From Nitrososphaerales archaeon TH5888 (GTDB taxonomy: Archaea > Thermoproteota > Nitrososphaeria > Nitrososphaerales > Nitrososphaeraceae), in NCBI GenBank assembly GCA_014523595.1, contig JAATVN010000005.1, positions 1 to 5,547 of the forward strand: a stretch of 5,547 bases of DNA, in the 5' to 3' direction. Of this stretch, positions 1 to 5,017 are shown piece by piece. Positions within the stretch are counted from its first letter, which is position 1. The number at the start of each line of letters is the position of its first letter. The notes beneath the pieces were generated by a model. That model made no database searches, was not told the origin of the DNA, and was given only the letters and a program-made list of their open reading frames with translations. The position numbers and the translations under genes are program-made.

Positions 1-1
1 A

Positions 2-190
2 TTTAAGGTTATGCAGGTACCAATATTTCCTGTACTAGGGCTGATTATGACGATGGTTATTATGTTTCAGTTTAATTATCACGTGGTGTTATCTACAGTG
101 GTACCTTTAATTTCAATCATGATTCTATGCTTAATTTTAACAAAAAGAAAAATTGACCAAAAACAAAAGCAAAAATCTCTTAAATCTTAA
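2..190 (+). CDS. C-terminal fragment of a membrane transporter (possible APC-family permease)
   Basis: An open frame enters from the left edge and ends at TAA 188-190, giving 62 residues. Two hydrophobic stretches are visible, about residues 6-24 (beginning VPIFPVLGL) and 28-47, followed by a basic hydrophilic tail rich in K and Q (KRKIDQKQKQK). Two closing membrane helices, a proline-rich entry (VPxxPxLG) and a charged cytoplasmic tail resemble the end of amino-acid/polyamine/organocation (APC) permeases, but no substrate-binding segment lies in the window, so both family and substrate are uncertain. The start and most of the protein are upstream of the window. The gene is convergent with the Hsp20 gene, with 235 nt between the two stops. 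No strong T-tract follows on this strand, only short runs near 366-371. Confidence 0.65.
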   Translation, partial: FKVMQVPIFPVLGLIMTMVIMFQFNYHVVLSTVVPLISIMILCLILTKRKIDQKQKQKSLKS

Positions 191-425
191 TATGGCTTAC
201 TCTTCTATTAATACACACTAATCATTTTGTACTAATTTAGCACAAACTTTTCCGAAACTTCCTTTTCTCTGTCCCTTATTGATAATTACAATACATGAAT
301 GGTAACAAAATCTCGAGGAATAATTCGCTGTAGTTAAGAATACTTTAGTATCCTAGTAAATTAAAAATTTTAAATATGTTTATAAAAAAAGCGCTTGCTA
401 AAAAAATTGGTATGTAAGTTATTAC
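191..425. other. Convergent intergenic region
   Basis: This stretch separates the permease stop from the Hsp20 stop. It is very AT-rich and holds no credible gene: the longest plus-strand ATG frame seen, starting near 295, is about 12 codons. Its only clear content is the pair of minus-strand U-tracts described separately. No tRNA-like or repeat structure was seen. Confidence 0.6.
384..406 (-). terminator. U-tract terminator of the Hsp20 gene
   Basis: Two seven-base A runs on the plus strand (384-390 and 400-406) give two T7 tracts on the minus strand, 20-40 nt past the Hsp20 stop codon. They flank a short self-complementary AAGCGCTT (389-396). Archaeal termination depends mainly on U-rich tracts, so this is a good terminator candidate. 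The 8-bp palindrome is too short to call a bacterial-type hairpin. Confidence 0.55.
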
Positions 426-914
426 CTACTTTACTTCCACTTTAGTTTCGTTGTTTTGTGTTGGCGTTTTCTTGGGAACTTGTATATGTAAAACGCCATT
501 TTCCATTTTTGCATCTATTTTGGACGGATCAATTTCTTCTGGAGTTGAAATACGTCTTCTTAGTGAGCTGTACGATCTTTCATTGTACAAGTAATTTTTT
601 CTTTTTTCCTCTGTCTTCTTTTCATTCTCTCCTGAAATGTCGATATAATTAGTACCTGCCTTGACAGTTATTTTGTCTTTTGGGATTCCTGGAGCTTCTA
701 AGGTAACTTCATACTTGTCGCCCAGATCTTCCATATCGCATAGAGGGAGACGAGTTTCCAAGTCTGAAACAAGTTCATTTCGTCTGTCGAGGAAGTTCCA
801 CTTTGGGAAAAATAATGCGTCCTCCATATCCTTCCTAAACCCTTCGAATATGTCGTCAAACGCCGTGGGGAATAATGCTTTTCTTCTTGTAATTTCTGAC
901 TTACCTGATGTCAT
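426..914 (-). CDS. Hsp20 / alpha-crystallin family small heat-shock protein
   Basis: A 162-residue small heat-shock protein, normal length for the family, expected to form cytoplasmic oligomers that hold unfolding proteins without ATP. The first 56 or so residues are a variable arm with aromatic and amphipathic sequence (FDDIFEGFRKDM). The alpha-crystallin domain runs from about 57 to 148: it contains YEVTLEAPGIPKDKITV, a dimerisation-loop region with YNERSYSSLRRRI, and the diagnostic ENGVLHIQVPKK (A/N-x-GVL signature, GVL at 140-142). The C-terminal tail carries VEV at 159-161, equivalent to the I-x-I motif that docks between dimers. The ATG at 912-914 is preferred because the TATA-like box lies about 26 nt upstream, fitting a leaderless mRNA; no Shine-Dalgarno is seen. 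The promoter carries the TRTAATGCA element shared with the SnoaL-like and ADH genes. Family assignment is firm; clients are unknown. Confidence 0.95.
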   Translation of the reverse strand: MTSGKSEITRRKALFPTAFDDIFEGFRKDMEDALFFPKWNFLDRRNELVSDLETRLPLCDMEDLGDKYEVTLEAPGIPKDKITVKAGTNYIDISGENEKKTEEKRKNYLYNERSYSSLRRRISTPEEIDPSKIDAKMENGVLHIQVPKKTPTQNNETKVEVK

Positions 915-935
915 GTATGACTTTTATTGATTAAT

Positions 936-967
936 CTATTTTAAGCCTAGGCACGCACTGCATTACA
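936..967 (-). promoter_or_regulatory. Hsp20 promoter with shared upstream element
   Basis: Reading the minus strand, the 17-nt TGTAATGCAGTGCGTGC (967 to 951) is followed by TATA-like TTAAAATA (944 to 937, centre about 940.5). The TATA centre is about 26 nt before the ATG, so transcription should start at or within a few bases of it. The upstream element recurs at the same spacing at 2631-2647 and 4575-4591. Confidence 0.55.
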
Positions 968-1077
968 AAGCATACTGACAAACGTAAAATCGCACTGTCA
1001 AATTCATTTTTTTCTGTAAAATTATTACCTCTGTCGCAAGATGAATTATAGATGCCATTGCTTACCAAACGGATCTT

Positions 1078-1584
1078 TCACAAGTCGGGCGCTAGGTTCT
1101 CAAATCTGTACTGACTGAACCTTTCATAAACTTCCTTGAAATTTGGAGAAAAATTATCACCATAGAATTCTTCAAGTAGACTCGGATTTTTTTCGATGAT
1201 CCTGAATATGTCTTTCTGCGTCATTATCCCAATCATTTCGTTATTTTTGTCCACCACAACGAGTCTGCGAATCTTCTTGTCGTTCATTAACTTAATTGCG
1301 TCATTTATCGACGCGGATGGCTCTATGGTAAATAAAGGCTTGCTCATTACTTTCCACAATGCAAAGTGAACTAGTGCTGGGTTAAACTTGCTAAGAATTC
1401 TCACTACATCACGTTCAGTGATTATGCCTACAGGAGTGCCATCTCCTGCAATAGTAACAACTATTACGCATCCAATGTTGTTCTCTTGCATTACTCTACA
1501 CGCACTCATAATATTTTTGTCCTCGTTTACAGTTTTAACCTTGGGATTCATCAAGTTGGAAACTGATATGGTTGCCAGGTTCAT
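1078..1584 (-). CDS. Two-CBS-domain protein
   Basis: A 168-residue soluble protein that is almost entirely a CBS pair (Bateman module). CBS1 spans about residues 8-66 (VSNLMNPKVKTVNEDKNI, then GIITERDVVR) and CBS2 about 77-132 (VMSKPLFTIEPSASINDAIKLM, then RRLVVVDKNNEMIGIMTQKDIFR). The TERD and TQKD segments after the GI(I/M) strands are where adenosyl ligands (AMP, ATP, SAM and similar) are commonly bound in this fold. A tail from about 133 to 168 (LLEEFYGDNF, EVYERFSQYRF, ending APDL) lies outside the CBS fold and may be a partner surface. No effector domain is fused, so it probably acts in trans as an energy or nucleotide sensor; the target is unknown. The ATG is supported by a strong AT-rich TATA palindrome centred about 29 nt upstream. 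A second CBS-pair protein lies at the right end of the window but differs clearly in sequence. Confidence 0.92.
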   Translation of the reverse strand: MNLATISVSNLMNPKVKTVNEDKNIMSACRVMQENNIGCVIVVTIAGDGTPVGIITERDVVRILSKFNPALVHFALWKVMSKPLFTIEPSASINDAIKLMNDKKIRRLVVVDKNNEMIGIMTQKDIFRIIEKNPSLLEEFYGDNFSPNFKEVYERFSQYRFENLAPDL

Positions 1585-1605
1585 TTTACGTTTTTGATTT
1601 GACTA

Positions 1606-1621
1606 ATTAATATATATTAAT
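1606..1621 (-). promoter_or_regulatory. CBS-gene promoter: palindromic TATA box
   Basis: The 16-bp perfect palindrome ATTAATATATATTAAT is centred at 1613.5, about 29 nt before the ATG, the right distance for a TATA box giving a leaderless or nearly leaderless transcript. Being symmetric, it could bind TBP in either orientation, or also serve as an operator. A variant of the shared element, AATGCTCTGCATGGC (1648 to 1634), lies upstream but about 11 nt farther from the TATA box than in the other genes. Confidence 0.6.
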
Positions 1622-1656
1622 GACGGCTTCATTGCCATGCAGAGCATTTTCTTTAA

Positions 1657-2115
1657 TTAACGAATTACCAAGACAGGACAATGAGCATAGGTAACAACGC
1701 CCGATGCTACACTGCCAACTAACATTCTCTTAAATCCAGTAATTCCTTTTGTTCCTATGACTATTAAATCCGCCTCATTTTTTTCAGCATGTCGCAATAT
1801 GGTGGAAACTATAGACAAAGGGGTGGTAATTACATCAGTTTTTATTTTTTTAATTTCCAAGCCATCTTTTTTTACCTTTTCTAAGACCCGATTAAACCAT
1901 TTTCTAGCCTCATTTTCATATTTCTTGAGGTAACTCGGCGGAATTGCGCCAAATATACCAGACGAATCTCCATACCTCACTTTTGATGCGACTATCGATA
2001 TCAAAGTAATTTCAGATTGATATCTTCTTGAAATGTCGATCGCGTACTCTGCAGCTTTGAACGAATAATCAGAACCATCAATTGGAACCAATATCTTTGA
2101 AAATAGGGCCCTCAT
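1657..2115 (-). CDS. UspA-family universal stress protein
   Basis: A 152-residue single-domain protein of normal family length. It opens with the typical first strand and ligand loop, KILVPIDGS (residues 7-15, Asp13 expected at the nucleotide). Toward the end it has GTKGITGFKRMLVGS (121-135), which fits exactly the G-x2-G-x9-G-(S/T) ATP-binding signature, then the closing strand CPVLVIR. It should therefore belong to the ATP-binding class of Usp proteins, which form dimers and act as stress-related switches; the target cannot be read from sequence. The ATG at 2113-2115 is chosen because GATTTAAG (2139-2146) lies about 27 nt upstream, consistent with leaderless transcription. It is followed after 72 nt by the CBS gene, which has its own strong promoter. 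The two may still share a nucleotide-sensing role, but that is inference. Confidence 0.94.
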   Translation of the reverse strand: MRALFSKILVPIDGSDYSFKAAEYAIDISRRYQSEITLISIVASKVRYGDSSGIFGAIPPSYLKKYENEARKWFNRVLEKVKKDGLEIKKIKTDVITTPLSIVSTILRHAEKNEADLIVIGTKGITGFKRMLVGSVASGVVTYAHCPVLVIR

Positions 2116-2138
2116 TCTAAATAGCTGTTTATAGGCGA

Positions 2139-2166
2139 CTTAAATCATTTTGGTTCACTTCACTTG
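2139..2166 (-). promoter_or_regulatory. Usp promoter: TATA-like box and direct repeat
   Basis: On the minus strand GATTTAAG (2146 to 2139) is centred 27 nt before the Usp ATG and is the best-placed TATA candidate. A stronger-looking TATAAA at 2128-2133 is only about 15 nt from the ATG, too close for normal initiation. Just upstream is the direct repeat AAGTGAAGTGAA (2166 to 2155), a possible regulator site. The shared TRTAATGCA element is not present here. Confidence 0.4.
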
Positions 2167-2195
2167 AAATTTACAATTAATTGATAGAAGTCGAT

Positions 2196-2591
2196 TTAGT
2201 CGATGAATTCTATGTCCATTCGCTTTATTGTTCTAACTGACTTGTCTGCCTTTGTGTTCTCCAATTGGAATGTAATCATGCACCTTATTGTGTTTTCTTT
2301 GTGAAATATAACATCAGCAATCACGACATTGTTGTCTCCCTGATTGTCTTTTTCAATTTTCAGACCGTAGTCTAATCCTTGATTGGCCATAACTACGGAA
2401 TTAAGAAAGGGTTCAATTTCTGATTTGCCTGAAAGGTACTTTGATTTGCTAAAAGGTTCATGAACCACACCATTATCTGAAAAAAGATTCAAAGAACCTT
2501 GCACGTCTCCTGACCTAATTCTTTTAAAGTATTCACGCACTACAAATTCGGATTTTTCATTGGTTTTCATTGATTGCTTTAACTTATTCAC
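2196..2591 (-). CDS. SnoaL-like / NTF2-like small protein
   Basis: A 131-residue protein with the layout of the SnoaL-like branch of the NTF2 fold. It has an amphipathic N-terminal helix (VVREYFKRIRSGDVQGSLNLF, about 17-37), then GVVHEPFSKSKYLSGKSEIEPFL (41-63), the family pattern in which a strand with E-P-F lines the cavity and a G-(K/R)-x-x-I helix follows. Alternating strands fill about 74-130. Members of this fold act as small isomerases, hydrolases or ligand-binding proteins; nothing here fixes a substrate. The start is GTG (2589-2591): a TATA box at 2617-2623 is centred 29 nt upstream, matching the leaderless spacing of its neighbours. An in-frame ATG at 2568-2570 would drop 7 residues lying before the fold. 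The RHH-regulator gene ends 77 nt upstream. The promoter carries the shared upstream element in its most palindromic form. Confidence 0.85.
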   Translation of the reverse strand: MNKLKQSMKTNEKSEFVVREYFKRIRSGDVQGSLNLFSDNGVVHEPFSKSKYLSGKSEIEPFLNSVVMANQGLDYGLKIEKDNQGDNNVVIADVIFHKENTIRCMITFQLENTKADKSVRTIKRMDIEFID

Positions 2592-2615
2592 CTTAAGTAT
2601 TGGATTTTGAAATGT

Positions 2616-2647
2616 GTATATAAGTGCGGCGTGTGCAATGCATTACA
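2616..2647 (-). promoter_or_regulatory. SnoaL-like gene promoter with shared upstream element
   Basis: The minus strand reads TGTAATGCATTGCACAC (2647 to 2631), a GC-rich spacer, then TTATATA (2623 to 2617). The first 14 bases are nearly palindromic (TGTAATG/CATTGCA, one mismatched pair). The TATA centre is 29 nt before the GTG start, which supports GTG over the downstream ATG. Confidence 0.6.
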
Positions 2648-2668
2648 GATTCATCATCATGGTTTGAG

Positions 2669-3265
2669 TTATAAATTGACTTCTGCTTTAACGGTTTTAT
2701 CTGTCGCATTAATCTCAGCCTTAACATTTGCCAATTCTGCAAATATCAAGAGCAAAAGTTCCTTTGCAAATAGAGACCAAGCTTCGCCCAAGTCGTGCTG
2801 TATGATAAAGACATGCTTTCTTCCCTGCTCTACCCTGTGGTCCGACGTAATTCCAGCAATCTTCATGTACCTCCTTAGCACATCCAATACAGTCCAAAAA
2901 CTGTAATCATTCCTCATAAACAGAACAGTATCCTTCATCACTTTCAAGGCACTTTCTGCTGCGTGCTTTACAATCTTATCTCTATAGGCCTCCAAGTCTG
3001 CTATTTTAGCTTCGGCTGCAACCTCCATTGTTTGATTTAATAGGGAACACAATATTGATTTTGGAATTGGTATCATCCCAACTTTGTTTTCAAATCTATC
3101 CCATTCAATATATCTTCTCAGAACTTGGTTTACCAATACATTCAGAGAAATCTCTGCTCCATGTGCCTCTCTTTGTAATTCGTCTATCACCATTGTATCT
3201 AACCTGAAAGTTATACTCTTTGTTTTTTTAGGGGTTGTAACCTTTTCTAGGTCAGAAGAATCCAA
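2669..3265 (-). CDS. Ribbon-helix-helix DNA-binding protein with uncharacterised C-terminal domain
   Basis: A 198-residue probable transcription regulator. Residues about 17-56 form a ribbon-helix-helix domain: the strand KSITFRLD, helix TMVIDELQREAHG, a short turn (EIS), then helix LNVLVNQVLRRYIEW. Such domains dimerise and insert the paired strand into the DNA major groove. The remaining 140 residues are not a known domain to me: a helical middle (PIPKSILCSLLNQTMEVAAE, about 66-85) leads to HVFIIQHDLGEAWSLF (151-166) with two histidines, then a helix and two closing strands (VKAEINATDKTVKAEVNL). It may be a sensing or oligomerisation module. The start is uncertain: the frame is open back to a TGA at 3332-3334, but the only canonical start before the RHH domain is TTG at 3263-3265. 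No Shine-Dalgarno and no well-placed TATA were found. Its gene lies just upstream of the SnoaL-like gene, a possible target. Confidence 0.82.
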   Translation of the reverse strand: MDSSDLEKVTTPKKTKSITFRLDTMVIDELQREAHGAEISLNVLVNQVLRRYIEWDRFENKVGMIPIPKSILCSLLNQTMEVAAEAKIADLEAYRDKIVKHAAESALKVMKDTVLFMRNDYSFWTVLDVLRRYMKIAGITSDHRVEQGRKHVFIIQHDLGEAWSLFAKELLLLIFAELANVKAEINATDKTVKAEVNL

Positions 3266-3434
3266 ATTTCTTGTAGATATGGAATCTTTTGTGTCTAATA
3301 TCTCTTCCCTGCGATTATTTAATCTACGTAATCAATAATTGGCTTTGATAAAATAACATTCAATTGGTGCCGATCAAACTAAAATTAGCAGTGGCGTTTT
3401 CACCAATATTGACTTAAGGATAATAAAATAAGTA

Positions 3435-4490
3435 CTATGGAATAATCACTGCACGACCTTCTATGTTCCCCGCACGCAATAGATCAATGGCCTCATTCAC
3501 TCTGGAGATAGGGAACTTATGGATTTGATGTTTGATTTTTCCTCTTTTGGCCAGTTCAATAACTTCACGAAGCTCATTATAATTTCCCCACAACGAACCG
3601 TAAATCTGGTATTCCTGAATGACTGTCTGAAACAACGGTGTTCTGATTTCTTTCCCAAACAATCCTACTACAACTATTGCGCCATTTTTATTCAAAATAT
3701 CTGCCGCCAAGTTGATAGTGCTTTCCAAACCCACGGTATCAACCACTACGTCGATTCCTTCACCATTTGTTATCTTGTGAATCTTATTCCTGACTTCCAA
3801 TTCGGTTAGATTCAGTGAAAAATCTGCACCTCCAACTTCTTTAGCCATCTCTAGTTTGTCGTCGCTGCGATCCAGAGCCACAACTGTCGCACCCGAACCT
3901 AAAATTCTTGCATATTGAGTAGCATAAAATCCCAATCCTCCTATTCCTATTATAGCAACGTTCCTATTTGGTCCAAGAATATGCCGAACTTTTTTAATCG
4001 CTCGATATGGTGTGAGCCCTGCATCCGTAAGTGGCGCTAGCTCTTCAGGTTTTAAGAACGTAGTTTGTTCATCTACCTTAATTAGGAATCTGTAAGAAGG
4101 AACCAAGAGATATTCTGAAAAGCCTCCGTCGTATTCAGAGAGCCCTGGCCACTTTGCTGCCTGGCACATTTGCTCATCTCCTCTTTTACAGTAAAAACAA
4201 AATCCACAACCCCAACCGCCAAATACAGCTACCAAGTCTCCTTTCTTGATACTCTTAGGAACTAAAGTGCCTGTTTCCTCGACCCAGCCCGCTATCTCAT
4301 GACCAGGAGTCTTGGGCAAATTTAGTGGCAAACTTTTCTGCCAATCGCCATTTATTAGATGTAGATCAGAGTGACACAGCCCAGCAGCTCCAACTTTCAC
4401 GACCACTTCTTCCGGGGATGAAACAATCGGTTTTTTAATATCCTCAACTTCAAGAGGAAGGCCATACTGATGAATTCTTGCCGCGCACGT
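3435..4490 (-). CDS. Zinc-dependent medium-chain alcohol dehydrogenase, start codon abnormal
   Basis: An MDR-superfamily alcohol dehydrogenase, about 351 residues if read from ACG at 4488-4490 and 323 from GTG at 4404-4406. It should oxidise alcohols or reduce aldehydes with NAD(H). Numbering from the GTG: catalytic-zinc region GLCHSD (Cys11) and GHE (35-37); structural-zinc set C67-x2-C70-x2-C73-x7-C81, complete; APLTDAGLTPYRAI (124-137), whose Asp is a likely third catalytic-zinc ligand; Rossmann loop GIGGLG (154-159); and ALDRSD (Asp179) at the end of the second strand, favouring NAD over NADP. Physiological substrate unknown. The frame upstream of the GTG encodes AARIHQYGLPLEVEDIKKP, the normal first strands of the family, so the GTG is not the natural N-terminus. 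Yet no ATG, GTG or TTG lies between there and an in-frame TGA at 4530-4532. It may use a rare start, be a fresh pseudogene, or carry a sequence error. It has its own promoter at 4560-4591. Confidence 0.88.
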   Translation of the reverse strand, partial: TCAARIHQYGLPLEVEDIKKPIVSSPEEVVVKVGAAGLCHSDLHLINGDWQKSLPLNLPKTPGHEIAGWVEETGTLVPKSIKKGDLVAVFGGWGCGFCFYCKRGDEQMCQAAKWPGLSEYDGGFSEYLLVPSYRFLIKVDEQTTFLKPEELAPLTDAGLTPYRAIKKVRHILGPNRNVAIIGIGGLGFYATQYARILGSGATVVALDRSDDKLEMAKEVGGADFSLNLTELEVRNKIHKITNGEGIDVVVDTVGLESTINLAADILNKNGAIVVVGLFGKEIRTPLFQTVIQEYQIYGSLWGNYNELREVIELAKRGKIKHQIHKFPISRVNEAIDLLRAGNIEGRAVIIP

Positions 4491-4529
4491 ACTATTTTCG
4501 TCAGAGTTTATTTTTTTAACTACGCAGAG

Positions 4530-4539
4530 TCACCTCACC
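4530..4539 (-). promoter_or_regulatory. Shine-Dalgarno-like GGTGAGGTGA upstream of the ADH
   Basis: The only strong anti-SD match seen in front of a gene in this window. Its 3' end is six bases before GTA (4521-4523), which is in frame with the ADH. It also overlaps the transcription start predicted from the TATA box at 4561-4568, so it may be partly or wholly absent from the mRNA. Its relevance depends on where the ADH really starts. Confidence 0.3.
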
Positions 4540-4559
4540 ACGATACATGGAGTAATAGC

Positions 4560-4591
4560 GCATATATCTTGTGCGGGTACAGTGCATTATA
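4560..4591 (-). promoter_or_regulatory. ADH promoter with shared upstream element
   Basis: The minus strand reads TATAATGCACTGTACCC (4591 to 4575) followed by GATATATG (4568 to 4561) as TATA box. Element and TATA align without gaps to the Hsp20 and SnoaL-like promoters. Transcription should begin near 4536-4540. Two more AATGCA copies lie upstream on the same strand (at 4617-4622 and 4640-4645), so this promoter may have several binding sites. Confidence 0.5.
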
Positions 4592-5017
4592 ATAAAATTT
4601 CACTTGAATAAAGTGTTGCATTAAACTGTTTATTGCTATTGCATTTTTTAAGGAACAATGGAGTACGAACAGTTTCCATAATGCTCTGTTAGATCTAAAT
4701 GGCCATTACCAATAAAATCTGTCATGTTTCAGCTGAAACTCTTTTGGCATGATGATACATCAAGGCTTATCTCGACTGCTTCCGCTTTCCACTTATTAGA
4801 TTTTCACCAGAAGGCAGAAAAGTTCTATAAATAAGTATTGACATTTGTCGGTCACTTGTTACCATTGATATTAAAATTACTGCTTATTTTTTTCAATGTG
4901 CAAAATTGCAAATGCTGATATTACCTATATGCGATATGCTCAGATAATAGATCAAAATTTTCGCCATGAAAAAGTTTACTTGAATTCGCTGGCTGCTAAC
5001 AAAACGCCATTAACTTG
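4592..5017. other. Long intergenic region with weak small ORFs and a palindrome
   Basis: No gene can be supported firmly here. The contents are: two additional AATGCA copies (minus strand) and a CACTT/AAGTG inverted repeat (4601-4605 with 4611-4615) next to the ADH promoter; a perfect 14-bp palindrome GTTTCAGCTGAAAC (4726-4739); a plus-strand ORF of 36 codons (4724-4834); and a plus-strand ORF of 41 codons (4896-5021) that would end across the stop of the right-hand CBS gene. No tRNA-like fold, long repeat or insertion-sequence end was seen. Downstream of the CBS gene the minus strand has only short T runs (for example the T5 near 4970), a weak terminator at best. Confidence 0.5.

Noticed and set aside
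661..930. Plus-strand open frame antisense to Hsp20
   Set aside because: Shadow of a clearly identified gene; composition follows the opposite-strand codons and no promoter is placed for it.
2653..2660. Minus-strand ATGATGA between the RHH and SnoaL-like genes, C-box-like
   Set aside because: No D box before the SnoaL-like promoter, and the distance to the promoter element leaves no room for a full sRNA.
2607..2906. Plus-strand open frame of about 99 codons
   Set aside because: It lies mostly antisense to the RHH gene, whose own frame has a recognisable domain. The TATA nearby fits the minus-strand SnoaL-like gene.
3313..3324. GATTAAATAATC on the minus strand as RHH promoter
   Set aside because: TATA-like, but it would give a leader of about 27 nt without any Shine-Dalgarno; not strong enough to list as a feature.
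4658..4681. Seven-codon frame after AAGGAACA on the plus strand
   Set aside because: The SD-like bases and ATG give only MEYEQFP before a stop; too short to support.
4749..4755. ATGATGA resembling a C box of an archaeal C/D sRNA
   Set aside because: No CTGA D box follows within the expected distance, so no sRNA is called.
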